This document shows positions 28,113 through 37,141 of a DNA stretch of 64,000 nt, piece by piece. A program made the translations under genes and the position numbers. The notes below the pieces were generated by a model that saw only the letters and a program-made list of their open reading frames with translations, was not told where the DNA came from and made no database searches. The stretch comes from Pigmentiphaga sp. (lineage in GTDB: Bacteria > Pseudomonadota > Gammaproteobacteria > Burkholderiales > Burkholderiaceae_B), in contig JALOAI010000026.1 of assembly GCA_023228945.1 (NCBI GenBank), forward strand, positions 1 to 64,000, read 5' to 3'. Numbering within the stretch: the first letter of the stretch is position 1; every line of letters begins with the position of its first letter.

Positions 28113-28894
28113 AGATCGATGTTGCCGACAAAGTGGCAACCGTCACCCTGAACCGGCCCGAAGCCCGGAATGCCATCAATCAGCGCTTCATCCAGGAACT
28201 GCGCAAAATCTGGGACGACCTGGCCGACGATGCGTCGGTCAATGCCGTCCTCCTCACCGGCGCAGGCAGCTACTTTAGCGTGGGTGGCGACGTCAAAGCC
28301 ATGTCCGAGCGTCCGGGCGGCGATGTCCTTGAAGACGGCGAAGTCCACGACCCGATGATCAGCCGACGCCTCGTCAACCGGTTGCTGGAGTTGGATAAAC
28401 CCATTGTCTGCGCGATCAACGGAGACGCCATCGGCCTTGCCGCCACCATCGCGCTACTTTGCGACGTCACCGTAGCCTCCGAAAGCGCTCGCATCGGAGA
28501 TACTCACGTCAGTCGGGTAGGGTTGGTCGCAGGCGATGGCGGCACAGTCATCTGGCCTTTGCTCGTCGGGGTGGCAAAAGCCAAAGAGTTTCTGATGAGA
28601 GGAACCCTGTTGACGGGAATCGAGGCCGAACGCATAGGACTGGTAAATCACGTGGCGGCTCCCGACGAGGTGCTCGCCAAAGCGCGCCAGATTGCGCAGG
28701 AATTGGCGCATGGGCCGACCTGGGCGATTCGTTGGACGAAGCTGTCGGTCAATCAGATCGTGAAAGAGCGGGTCAACGGGCTCCTCGAGGCCTCGATGGC
28801 TCTGGAACAAATCACGTTCACAACGGCGGACCATCGCGAGGCCACCCAAGCGTTCACGCAAAAAAGAAAGCCGGTTTTCGGGGGCACTGACTAA
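28082..28894 (+). CDS. Enoyl-CoA hydratase/isomerase (crotonase family)
   Basis: 270 residues: VATVTLNRPEARNAINQRFI, oxyanion-hole segment GAGSYFSVGGDVKAM, CAINGDAIGLAATIALLCDV and a conserved glutamate/aspartate region near THVSRVGLVAGDGG. It is the third enzyme of the CoA-ester operon. A short relic on the opposite strand begins immediately after its stop. Confidence 0.9.
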   Translation: MSRYQNYQHLKIDVADKVATVTLNRPEARNAINQRFIQELRKIWDDLADDASVNAVLLTGAGSYFSVGGDVKAMSERPGGDVLEDGEVHDPMISRRLVNRLLELDKPIVCAINGDAIGLAATIALLCDVTVASESARIGDTHVSRVGLVAGDGGTVIWPLLVGVAKAKEFLMRGTLLTGIEAERIGLVNHVAAPDEVLAKARQIAQELAHGPTWAIRWTKLSVNQIVKERVNGLLEASMALEQITFTTADHREATQAFTQKRKPVFGGTD

Positions 28895-29330
28895 GTCTTT
28901 CAGAAAATCGATGACTCGCCGAGGGAGCTCCGTCGGCGCAGGGCTGAAGTCCAACTGCAGATTGGGGTGCACATTGTCGATAGCAACGATGGAACGACTC
29001 GCGAGGGTGGTGGATTTCACTTGCACCTGCATGCCGATCGGCATCGCGCCGTTCACCGCCATTGCCATCGCGCGCATCGCATAGGCCGCCGCCAACGCCA
29101 GCGTACGCAGGCGCTCATCCCCGGTGGCATCGAATTGCCGCGCCGCCGAATAGGCGAAGCGGTGGCCGCGAAACTGATCATCGCGCTCCAGGTAAGGCCT
29201 CAGCCGTTCGGTGCGTTCCAGTGCTTCGGCTTGCAATTCCCCGCTCGCCGTCTGTTCCGCCGCAATGCGCAGGCATTCCACCCAGTGGCCTCCGCACCAA
29301 TCACCATCGTCGGTGGTCTGATCAAAGTTT
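28895..29330 (-). pseudogene. Glucuronyl hydrolase (GH88-like) fragment
   Basis: The minus-strand frame encodes about 145 residues with GH88-like features: DDGDWCGGHWVECLRIAAE, then GHRFAYSAARQFDATGDERL and AIDNVHPNLQLDF. Intact GH88 unsaturated-glucuronyl hydrolases are about 380 residues. This piece has a stop just upstream (about 29336), no start codon and no proper 3' end; beyond 28895 the frame runs antisense to the hydratase. It is an orphan internal fragment. The family call rests on spacing of these motifs. Confidence 0.5.
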
Positions 29331-29344
29331 TCAAATGAAATAAA

Positions 29345-29845
29345 ATGACGACGTCATCTGGATCGAGAACCTCGCCGACCGTGCCTCGCAGCCGCGCCCC
29401 CCTTCTCGGGATCGAACACTATCTCCCCTATCAACTAGCTCTGATTTCTCAGCGCCTCGCACTGACACTCGAACAGCGCTTCCAGCATCGTCATGCTTTT
29501 TCGCGCAACGAATGGCGTGTTTTGGCGTTGGTGGCGGAGATGCCTCAGTGCACGGCGGCCGAGCTGGTCACCCGTTCGGGCATGGACGCTGTCGCCGTTC
29601 ATCGCGCGCTGAAGAAGCTGCACGAATCTCAACTGGTGGCGCAGGTTCGCGACATTCGAGACGGCAGGCTCAAGCGGCAGGCGCTGACCAAAGCCGGCAG
29701 GCGCACCTATGACGACATCGTGCCGCTGGCGCGCCAACTGGAAGACGATCTGCTGAGAAGCCTCAAGCCACGGCAGGTGGCTCTCCTGAGACAAATGCTG
29801 CGGCAACTCTTCCGGGAGAGTCAGACGCATTGGGAGGAAGACTGA
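29345..29845 (+). CDS. MarR-family regulator
   Basis: 166 residues with a winged helix: FSRNEWRVLALVAEMP, TAAELVTRSGMDAVAVHRAL (recognition helix) and RDGRLKRQALTKAGR (wing). It likely controls a neighbouring unit. It converges on the AraC gene. The AT-rich stretch just before its start (29310-29344) carries the promoter candidate. Confidence 0.87.
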   Translation: MTTSSGSRTSPTVPRSRAPLLGIEHYLPYQLALISQRLALTLEQRFQHRHAFSRNEWRVLALVAEMPQCTAAELVTRSGMDAVAVHRALKKLHESQLVAQVRDIRDGRLKRQALTKAGRRTYDDIVPLARQLEDDLLRSLKPRQVALLRQMLRQLFRESQTHWEED

Positions 29846-29910
29846 AGCGCCTGCGGTCCTGTCTTCGTCTTCGACATGACGATCCTCAGATCGCTGGGGC
29901 TGTTCCTCGC

Positions 29911-30921
29911 CTACCGCGCCCTTCCTTGTCCTCCCGCCTCCAGCACCCCCGAGGGCTTGACCCCGAAACGCGCCTGAAACCGCCGGCTGAAGTGCGACAG
30001 CTCTGAAAACCCGCTGGCGAATGCCGCTTCCGACACGGTGCGTGCGGTGCCCTGGCTCAGCATGCGATGCGCGCGCTGCAGGCGCTGCTCCACGAGATAG
30101 GCTTCCACGCCCACGCCGGGTTCGGCGTGGCGCTGGAACAGCCGCTGCAGCGTACGCAACGACATGCCCGCCTCGTGCGCCACCGCCGCCGGCGATAAGC
30201 CGGGCTCGGCCAGGCGGCGGTCGATGATCCGGCACACCTGCCAGAAGGCCACCTGCCCGTAGGCCTGGGGATCGGGCTGGCCGGCTTCTGACAAGCGCGC
30301 GGCCAGCAGGTCGGCCACGCCGCCCAGCAGGGCCTGGACGGTGGCGTCGCTCAGGCCCTGATCGCGCGACGTCAGCACTTGCACGGTTTGCCCAAGGATG
30401 CGCGTCAGGCCGTCGTCGGCGGGCATGCGGTACGGCGCCTGCCAATGCCGGAACGAGGGCAGCCGGGCGCGCAGCAGCGTGCGCGGCAGCAGCAGGATGC
30501 GCCGTTCGACCGCGCCTGGAAAATCGATCTCGAACGGTTGCACGCTATCGAGAATGCCGATATCGCCCGCCGCCAGGCCAACTTCGCCGCGCCGCTGCAC
30601 CAGCCGCGATACGCCTCGCGCCTGCAGGCTGATCATCAGGAATTCGTCGCTGGCATGGCCGGCGTGCCGTTCGGTGCGCTGAATGCGGTGCGCCGCCGAG
30701 CGGAAATTGACGAAACGGGCGCCGGCCTGGTCGCGGCTGTCGATACTGCCGTGAAACGCTTGGTCCGGCCCGGCCTGGCGCGGCGTCATCATCACGTCGA
30801 GCACGGCCTGGCAAACGACGTCTTTCCAGAAATCCACCCGCTGGGCCGGTGCGCCCGTGGCTCGCCAGCGGCGCCAGGGCTGCGCCACGACGGAATCCTG
30901 CCTTGCGGGACTCGACGGCAT
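29911..30921 (-). CDS. AraC-family regulator
   Basis: 336 residues: an N-terminal cupin-like sensing domain of the AraC_binding_2 type (about 20-200) and a C-terminal double helix-turn-helix (about 225-325; SPAAVAHEAGMSLRTLQRLF and VSEAAFASGFSELSHFSRRF). The ATG at 30921 is chosen by family length over upstream starts. It is divergent from the Fe-S/flavoprotein pair (250-bp intergenic), which it probably activates. Confidence 0.86.
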   Translation of the reverse strand: MPSSPARQDSVVAQPWRRWRATGAPAQRVDFWKDVVCQAVLDVMMTPRQAGPDQAFHGSIDSRDQAGARFVNFRSAAHRIQRTERHAGHASDEFLMISLQARGVSRLVQRRGEVGLAAGDIGILDSVQPFEIDFPGAVERRILLLPRTLLRARLPSFRHWQAPYRMPADDGLTRILGQTVQVLTSRDQGLSDATVQALLGGVADLLAARLSEAGQPDPQAYGQVAFWQVCRIIDRRLAEPGLSPAAVAHEAGMSLRTLQRLFQRHAEPGVGVEAYLVEQRLQRAHRMLSQGTARTVSEAAFASGFSELSHFSRRFQARFGVKPSGVLEAGGQGRAR

Positions 30922-31172
30922 GAGTGGAAACCTCCAATTCATTCCCGGCGGCTGTCGCCCTGGGACAAAAGCCGTGGCGCGCTGGGCCAAGCCGGCCGGG
31001 ACGGACAAAGCCACACTAGCGGCCATGGCGGTGGTGTTTGCCCGCGAGGATAACAAGCTGGTTGGCCCGCCTACCACTCAAACGCCATGGCCCGACTATT
31101 TTTTCATACGCCGGCATCAGCGCCAACGGCCGGCCGACGGATCGTAACCCAGACTGTAGGAGAGCGGATATC

Positions 31173-32744
31173 ATGGGCAGCACGACGGTAGCCTTTCCCA
31201 TCCAGCGCGTGGAAGCCGGCAAGGAGATCGCGGGCACCTGTGTCCAGTTCGGCTTCTGCACGTCGGTGTGCCCCACCTATGTGCTCGATGGCCAGGAGAA
31301 CGACTCGCCGCGCGGGCGCATCGCGCTGATCCGCACCATGCTGGAGCAAGGCGGGCCGCCCACGCCCGAGACCGTGATCCATCTCGACCGCTGCCTGTCG
31401 TGCCTGTCGTGCACCACCACCTGCGCCGCGGGCGTCAACTATCGTGAACTGATCGACACCGCGCGCGACTATATCGAAGCTTCCGGCGTGCGGCCGTGGC
31501 ACGAACGTGCCTGGCGCGCCGCGCTGGCCCGCTTGCTTACCTCGCCGCGCGCGCTGTCGCTGGGCATGCGGATGGGCCGGCCATGGCTCTCGCTCTTCGC
31601 CTCGCGGCCTGGGCGCCTGGGCGCCATGGCGCGTCTGGGCCGCGCGCCCGCCCTGCGGGCCCTGGCGCGGCGCGAGAGCCTCACCGATCTCCAGTCCGAC
31701 ATCCTGCAAGCCGACGGCACCGAATCCGTGACAATCGATAGCAGCACGGTTCCGTCCGGCGCCGGTACCGGCCATGCCGCCACCGCACCATACGCCCCGA
31801 GCGCACTCTCCACCCCGCCAGCCGCCTATGCCCCGACCACGACGTTCCAACCAACCCATGCCGCCACCGCTACCTTGCGCCGCGTCGCCCTGCTCGACGG
31901 CTGCGCGCAATCGGCCCTGGGACCGGAGATCAACGATGCCACCCGCCGCTTGCTGACGCGGCTCGGCGTGGCCATCGTCGCGCCGCCCGCGGCCCGCGCC
32001 GGCGCCTGTTGCGGCGCCTTGCCGCTGCACATGGGCCGCCGCGACCAGGCGCGGGACATGGCCGCCTACTGGGTGGATGTCTGGGGCGATCTACTCGACC
32101 GCCGGGCCATCGACGCCATCATCATCACCACCTCGGGCTGCGGCTCGGTGATCCGCCACTACGCCGAGCTGTTCGACGCCGGCGACCCCCGCCAGGCCCG
32201 CGCCCGACGCGTGGCCGACCATACCTTGGACATCTCCGAATGCATCGCCAGGCTGGCGCTCCGACCCGGCGACGCGCATCGCGGCGCGCGGGTGGCCTAC
32301 CACGACGCCTGTTCGCTCAAGCACGGCCAGAAGCTGACCCAGCCTCCCCGGCAGGTGCTGCGCCGGCTGGGCTTCGAGGTACTCGAACCCGGCGAGAGCC
32401 ATCTCTGCTGCGGCTCGGCAGGCACCTACAACCTGTTGCAACCCGCCATCGCCGATCGCCTGGGCGAACGCAAGGCGGCCAACCTCGACGCCACGCGCCC
32501 CGACGTTATTGTGGCCGGCAACCTGGGTTGCCTGGTGCAGATCTCCCGCTTCACACCCGTGCCGATTGCCCATTGGGTACAGCTGGTGGATTGGGCCACC
32601 GGCGGCCCGGCGCCCGTGGGCCTGGAAACCTTCCAGCCGCGCGCCGTCGAGCCCGAAGCCGCCTCGGGGCTCGCCGCCGCGCCGGCCGGCGAGCCCGCCC
32701 TGGCCGACGCCGCCGACCCTACCTCTCCCGACGCTTTCTGGTAA
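31173..32744 (+). CDS. GlcF-like Fe-S electron-transfer subunit
   Basis: 523 residues: two 4Fe-4S motifs near the N-terminus (CVQFGFCTSVCP and CLSCLSCTTTC), then two CCG domains with GACCGALPLHMG and HLCCGSAGTYN. This is the glycolate-oxidase GlcF / heterodisulfide-reductase D architecture. Between the ferredoxin part and the CCG part lies a low-complexity Ala/Thr/Pro linker (about 195-235) not usual in GlcF. It should pass electrons from the flavoprotein encoded next to the quinone pool. TAGGAGAG lies upstream of the ATG. Confidence 0.85.
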   Translation: MGSTTVAFPIQRVEAGKEIAGTCVQFGFCTSVCPTYVLDGQENDSPRGRIALIRTMLEQGGPPTPETVIHLDRCLSCLSCTTTCAAGVNYRELIDTARDYIEASGVRPWHERAWRAALARLLTSPRALSLGMRMGRPWLSLFASRPGRLGAMARLGRAPALRALARRESLTDLQSDILQADGTESVTIDSSTVPSGAGTGHAATAPYAPSALSTPPAAYAPTTTFQPTHAATATLRRVALLDGCAQSALGPEINDATRRLLTRLGVAIVAPPAARAGACCGALPLHMGRRDQARDMAAYWVDVWGDLLDRRAIDAIIITTSGCGSVIRHYAELFDAGDPRQARARRVADHTLDISECIARLALRPGDAHRGARVAYHDACSLKHGQKLTQPPRQVLRRLGFEVLEPGESHLCCGSAGTYNLLQPAIADRLGERKAANLDATRPDVIVAGNLGCLVQISRFTPVPIAHWVQLVDWATGGPAPVGLETFQPRAVEPEAASGLAAAPAGEPALADAADPTSPDAFW

Positions 32745-32771
32745 TTCCCACACCTTCTCCCGAGCCTCTCC

Positions 32772-34310
32772 ATGACCCAAGCCTTATCCACCGCCAATCT
32801 TACCGCCTTCGTCGCCGACGTCCGCCAACAACTGGGCGACGACGCCATCACCCTGGCCGAAGCCGCCCTCGACCGTTATGGCGAACATACGCTGCCCGCG
32901 CCCGACTTCCGGCCCGGCGCCATCGCCTACCCGCGCGCCACCGAACAGGTGCAAACACTGGTACAAGCCGCCAATCGCCATCGCGTGCCGCTGTTTCCGA
33001 TCAGCAGCGGCCAGAACATCGGCCTCGGTTCCAAGGCACCGGTGCGGCCCGGGCAGGTGGTGGTGGATCTCGGGCGCCATATGAATCGCGTGCTGGAAGT
33101 GAACGACGAACTCGGCTATTGCGTCGTGGAGCCGGGCGTGACGTTCCAGGCCATGTACGACGAGTTGCAGCGCCGGCAAAGCCGGCTGATGATGTCGCCC
33201 ACCGCCGGCCCGCCCCAAGGCAGCCTGCTGGGCAATGCCCTGGACAAGGGCGGCGGCGGCGGCGCCAGTTCGGATCATTTCGGCAATGCCTGCGGCATGG
33301 AGATCGTGCTCGGCAACGGCGAAATCATCCGCACCGGCGACGGCAGCCTGGAGGCGGAAGAACACCTCAACTGGCATGTGTCCAAATACAGTTTCGGCCC
33401 CGCGCTCGACGGCTTGTTCACCCAATCGAACTACGGCATCGTGACGCGCATGGGCGTGTGGATGACGCCCCGGCCACCGCACGTGGAAACCTTCTTCTTC
33501 ACCTTCCCCGACGACGACGATCTGGGCGAAATCGTGGACCTCATTCGTCCGCTCAAGCAGGCCGGCTTCGTCCCGACCCAGATCCGCGCCACCAACGACC
33601 TCTATCTGATCTCCTCGGCCGCCCAGCATCCCGAATATGCCCGGACCGGCGGCCGCGAGCAGATCAGCGACGCCGCCCGCCACGAGCTGCAGCGCCAATT
33701 CGGCCTGGGTTCGTGGACGATCTCGGGCGCCTTCTTCGGCGCCAGCGCCGCCGCCGTGCAGCCCCAACTGGAGCGACTGCGCGAGCACTTCACCCGCAGC
33801 GGCAAAGGCCGGTACATTTCGCCCGAGGAAGCGCAAACCATCGCGCCGCTGCACATCGCCACGCTCAACTACAACGGTATCCCCGGCGAGGGCGAGCTGC
33901 GCATGCTGGCCTGGCGCCCGGGCGGCGGAACCTCCTGGTTCCTGCCGGGCACGCCGCTGGTCGGCAAGATTGCCAACGAATTCCAGCGCCTCTCGCGCGC
34001 CATCTGCCGCGACCACGGCCTGGAGTACATGGTGTCCAACGTTTGCGGCCCGCGCTTTGCCCGCGGCGTGCATACCCTGGTCTACAACCGCCAGAACCCC
34101 GAGGAGGCCAAGCGCGCCGACGATTGCTACCGCGCCATGTCGGAGGCTTTCGCCAAACGGGGTGTTTTCGTGGGCCGCGCGCCCACCCTGTACCAGGGAT
34201 ACCACCAAAGCCAGCGCATGCCGGCGCTGGTGCAAGCCTGCAACGCCATCAAGCGAGCCCTGGACCCCAACGGCGTGATCGCTCCCGGCAAGTACGGGAT
34301 CGACGGTTGA
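32772..34310 (+). CDS. 4-cresol dehydrogenase / vanillyl-alcohol-oxidase-type flavoprotein
   Basis: 512 residues of the VAO/PCMH family: FPISSGQNIGLGSKAPV, GYCVVEPGVTFQAMYDEL, DHFGNACGMEIVLGNGE, FTQSNYGIVTRMGVWMTP and a C-terminal LDPNGVIAPGKYGI. Close to the flavoprotein subunit of p-cresol methylhydroxylase, which oxidises 4-alkylphenols. The usual cytochrome partner is absent; a GlcF-like Fe-S gene precedes it by 27 bp. The true substrate may be another hydroxylated aromatic or a 2-hydroxy acid. No frame damage is seen. Confidence 0.82.
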   Translation: MTQALSTANLTAFVADVRQQLGDDAITLAEAALDRYGEHTLPAPDFRPGAIAYPRATEQVQTLVQAANRHRVPLFPISSGQNIGLGSKAPVRPGQVVVDLGRHMNRVLEVNDELGYCVVEPGVTFQAMYDELQRRQSRLMMSPTAGPPQGSLLGNALDKGGGGGASSDHFGNACGMEIVLGNGEIIRTGDGSLEAEEHLNWHVSKYSFGPALDGLFTQSNYGIVTRMGVWMTPRPPHVETFFFTFPDDDDLGEIVDLIRPLKQAGFVPTQIRATNDLYLISSAAQHPEYARTGGREQISDAARHELQRQFGLGSWTISGAFFGASAAAVQPQLERLREHFTRSGKGRYISPEEAQTIAPLHIATLNYNGIPGEGELRMLAWRPGGGTSWFLPGTPLVGKIANEFQRLSRAICRDHGLEYMVSNVCGPRFARGVHTLVYNRQNPEEAKRADDCYRAMSEAFAKRGVFVGRAPTLYQGYHQSQRMPALVQACNAIKRALDPNGVIAPGKYGIDG

Positions 34311-34447
34311 GTTTCCCCAATCCAGCTGGCGCCCAGCCCAGTTCCGGCACAAGCACCAGCCTCATTAACCGTCATGGCGGTGCCTGCCACCCCTGACGAT
34401 AAAAAAGCGTTCTTTCACGCTAACACCCTCGAACCTTGGAGACCATC

Positions 34448-35425
34448 ATGTTGCAATCGTTTCGTCTGCTCAGCAGTGCATGTATGACGCTCGCCGCCAC
34501 CCTGGCGATCGCCGCACCGGCCTTGGCGGCCGACTACCCCGAGCGCCCCGTGAACCTGATCGTCGGCTTCCCGCCCGGCGGCGGCAACGATGTTCTGGCC
34601 CGCCTGGTGGCCTCGCAGCTCCAGGCCGATCTCGGCCAGCCTTTCGTGGTGGAGAACCGGCCCGGCGCACAAGGCTTCATCGCCTTCGGCGCCGTGAAGA
34701 ACGCCGCGCCCGACGGCTACACCTTGCTCATCGGCCCCAGCAGCGGCATGACGGTCAATCCGGCGATCTATCGCGAACTGCCCTACGACGCGGTGAAAGA
34801 CTTCGCTCCCGTCAGCCTGATCGGCGAGTTCCCGCTCGTCGTCACCGTCCATCCCACAACGCCCTATCAGAGCCTGCCGGAGCTGATCGAAGCCGCCAGG
34901 CAAGCGCCGGGCGCCATCGACTACGCCTCGGCCGCCACCTCCTTCCAGCTCGCCACCGAAATGTTCGCCCAGCAGGCCGGCGTGGAATTCAACCACATCC
35001 CCTACAAAGGCAGCGCCCAGGCCGTGACCGCCGTGCTGGGCCAGCAAGTGCCCCTCACCTTTGCCGACAGCGCCGCAGTCACCGCGCAGATCCGCGACGG
35101 TTCGCTGCGCGCCCTGGCCGTGACCAGCCGCGACCGGGTATCCACCCTGCCCGACGTGCCCACCGTCAGCGAGGCCGGCCTCCCCGGCTTCAACATCGTG
35201 CTGTGGTCGGCGCTGTTCGCGCCCGCCGGCACACCCGATGACGTGATCCAGACCCTGCAGCGCAGCGTGGCCAAGGCCATGAAGGATCCGGCCATGCAAG
35301 AGCGCCTAGCCTCGCTGGGGGTCATCCCGGTCGGCAGCAGCTCGCAAGCGCTGGCCGACACCCTGAGCTCGCAAATCGAGGAGTACACGCAAGTGGCCAA
35401 AACGGCCAAAATTTCGGTGGATTGA
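34448..35425 (+). CDS. Bug-family periplasmic solute-binding protein
   Basis: 325 residues with a signal peptide (APALAA-DY), then the TctC/Bug fold: PVNLIVGFPPGGGNDVLAR, VVENRPGAQGFIAFGAVK, FNHIPYKGSAQAVTAVLG and LPDVPTVSEAGLPGF. It probably binds the substrate of the upstream flavoprotein system. GGAGA precedes the ATG. A distinct sequence from the other two Bug proteins here. Confidence 0.92.
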   Translation: MLQSFRLLSSACMTLAATLAIAAPALAADYPERPVNLIVGFPPGGGNDVLARLVASQLQADLGQPFVVENRPGAQGFIAFGAVKNAAPDGYTLLIGPSSGMTVNPAIYRELPYDAVKDFAPVSLIGEFPLVVTVHPTTPYQSLPELIEAARQAPGAIDYASAATSFQLATEMFAQQAGVEFNHIPYKGSAQAVTAVLGQQVPLTFADSAAVTAQIRDGSLRALAVTSRDRVSTLPDVPTVSEAGLPGFNIVLWSALFAPAGTPDDVIQTLQRSVAKAMKDPAMQERLASLGVIPVGSSSQALADTLSSQIEEYTQVAKTAKISVD

Positions 35426-35490
35426 GGCCCCGAGCTCTCCCGGCGGCCCGACACTGCCCTGACCGAATAGCCGGGGCAGGAAGGGCAGCC

Positions 35491-35835
35491 TTACGAAAGC
35501 TGCTCCAGGGAAATCCCCATCGCCGCGGCAATGCGCTCACGAGTCAATTTCTTGGGCCTGGCCTGTGGGGCTTCCATAGCCGCATAGCTCGGCTGTCGGA
35601 TCTCCAGACGTTGGGCCATGTCGGCTTGAGTCAAGCCAAGGTGCTCGCGCCAGGCGCGAATCATGCTCCAGCCGTTTTTGACATGGGCGCTAACGACCTC
35701 GTGCGGTGTCGTGTCGTCGGCCGGGATGCGGCCAGTGGGTGTGCGTGCGCCAGTAAGCCTGAGATATTCGTCGTAGGGCAGGACAACGAAGGCCGGCTTG
35801 CCATTCGTTATGAGGATGGTCGGGGTTGCACTCAT
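35491..35835 (-). CDS. Antitoxin with Phd-like N-terminus and XRE helix-turn-helix
   Basis: 114 residues. The N-terminal 30 residues (ILITNGKPAFVVLPYDEYLRL) resemble Phd/YefM strands, and the C-terminal half is a Cro/XRE helix-turn-helix (LGLTQADMAQRLEIRQPSYAAM). It follows the RelE-type toxin by 15 bp in the same direction. It should neutralise the toxin and repress the operon through the inverted repeat at 36116-36142. Confidence 0.8.
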   Translation of the reverse strand: MSATPTILITNGKPAFVVLPYDEYLRLTGARTPTGRIPADDTTPHEVVSAHVKNGWSMIRAWREHLGLTQADMAQRLEIRQPSYAAMEAPQARPKKLTRERIAAAMGISLEQLS

Positions 35836-35850
35836 GCGTCTTTCCTGGCT

Positions 35851-36105
35851 TTAGTAGGTGTGTTCGTCTCGCTTCTTGACTTGTTGAACTTCGATGATGC
35901 GCACCGCGGTGTCCGCATCGAACAACACACGGTAGTTGCCAACACGCATGCGATAACCATGCTCGTGATTGGTCAGTGCGATCACATTCTTGGCGTTCGG
36001 GAAGTCTTCCAACGCATCCACGGCGTCGATGATCGCGCATTGATGTTGACGGTCAATTTTGCCAAGCTGCCGCTTCGCTTTATTGGACCAGTTGATGTGA
36101 TACAC
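35851..36105 (-). CDS. RelE/ParE-family toxin
   Basis: 84 residues with the RelE fold pattern: INWSNKAKRQLGKIDRQHQ, an IDAVDAL helix, and GYRMRVGNYRVLFDADTAVRIIEVQQVKKRDEHTY at the C-terminus (basic residues and terminal Tyr typical of RelE mRNA interferases). The toxin gene comes first, the antitoxin second. Confidence 0.87.
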   Translation of the reverse strand: MYHINWSNKAKRQLGKIDRQHQCAIIDAVDALEDFPNAKNVIALTNHEHGYRMRVGNYRVLFDADTAVRIIEVQQVKKRDEHTY

Positions 36106-36115
36106 CTTGCTCTTT

Positions 36116-36142
36116 TATAGCTTAATTATAGCCTAAGCTATA
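36116..36142. promoter_or_regulatory. TA operator, 9-bp inverted repeat
   Basis: TATAGCTTA (36116-36124) and TAAGCTATA (36134-36142) are perfect inverted repeats with a 9-nt spacer, 11 bp upstream of the relE start in an AT-rich patch. Typical of TA autorepression sites overlapping the promoter. Confidence 0.65.
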
Positions 36143-36145
36143 TAA

Positions 36146-36542
36146 AAGACAGAGGCGTCCGGCTGTGGAGATGACGACCTGGGCGAACTGGCAGCGTGGT
36201 GGGCATGGCAAGCACCGAATGAAAAAGGTGCCAGCATGCGGCCCGCGGAGGAAATGCGCTATGACGGAAGATACGGACGGCAGTGCGTCCGCCTGTTGCC
36301 ACGCCGTAGTTCGGGTTGGCCCGCGAATCAGCATGGGACCTCAGCGCGCAATCAGCAGCAGAACTCCTCGCCGAGGAAAGTTGAGCGTTTCAACGGGAGG
36401 CTTACCGGCCCCGCTGATTCTCCGCCTCAATGATCAAATCGCGCTGCCGTAGGCAATGGTGCCCGCCGCCTGCCTGGCGGCGGTGATCCAATCGTTGCGT
36501 GGAAGACTCCGTCATCCGGCTGAATCTTTCGGTCAGACTTAT
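36146..36542. other. Gene-free stretch, possible Bug fragment
   Basis: No intact gene is visible. On the minus strand at about 36430-36490 a short frame reads AARQAAGTIAYGSA, like the mid-protein segment of Bug binding proteins (compare AARQAPGAIDYASA in the protein at 34448), suggesting a tiny relic. Nothing else was recognised. Confidence 0.3.
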
Positions 36543-37115
36543 CTAAGCTTCGGCCTGCAGCAGCAATTGCGTCCGGTCTACCTTGCCTCCCGCGTTGCGC
36601 GGAATCTGCTCAAGAATCTTCAAGAGTCGTGGGCACTTGAAGGCAGACAAATGTGATCGACAGAAGGCCTGCAAGGCTGTCACGGTCAGGCCGGACCCCG
36701 GCCTCAGGGCCACCACGGCGTGTACGGCTTCGCCCCACGTAGGATCCGGGCGGCCATAGGCACAGGCATCGACCACATCGGGGTGCGCCAACAGCACTTG
36801 CTCCACTTCTCGCGGGAATACCTTCTCGCCACCCGTGCGGATGACATCGCCATCCCGGCCGGCAAAATACAGAAATCCGCGCTCGTCCAGCCGCCCCACA
36901 TCGCCAGGCCGGAACCAGCCATCGACGAACCGCTTTTGCGTCTGTTCGGGTTGCCGCCAATAGCCGGCCGCGATGCTCGGACCGCGCAAGTAGATCTCTC
37001 CTTCCTCACCGACGTCGGCCGGATAGCCCAGAGCCCGGGCGCCTTCATCATCATGCAGGGGATTACCCACTCCGCGCGCCGAGTTATAGGCCTGGACGCG
37101 ATGCAAAATTTCCAT
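36543..37115 (-). pseudogene. C-terminal fragment of an acyl-CoA synthetase
   Basis: 190 residues corresponding to the last third of an ANL ligase: GEEGEIYLRGPSIAAGYW, GWFRPGDVGRLDERGFLYF, GRDGDVIRTGGEKVFPREVE and the terminal catalytic lysine region RNAGGKVDRTQL. The first ~320 residues, including the AMP-binding loop, are absent, and upstream the sequence passes directly to the end of the acuI-like gene. It cannot be active. It is not a copy of the ligase at 26583. Confidence 0.8.
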
Positions 37116-37141
37116 GGCAAGGACGCTCGACAGAATCGGCT

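Noticed and set aside
28454..28894. Extension of the GH88-like frame into the enoyl-CoA hydratase gene
   Set aside because: Beyond 28895 the frame is simply antisense to a well-conserved crotonase, so the fragment ends there.
32009..34396. Very long frame overlapping the flavoprotein gene
   Set aside because: Arg/Pro/Ala-rich translation with no domain; the +1-shifted frame contains the clear VAO-type protein.
36171..36452. Small plus-strand frame starting MEMTTWANWQRGG
   Set aside because: No motif, no ribosome site and a composition like random high-GC sequence.
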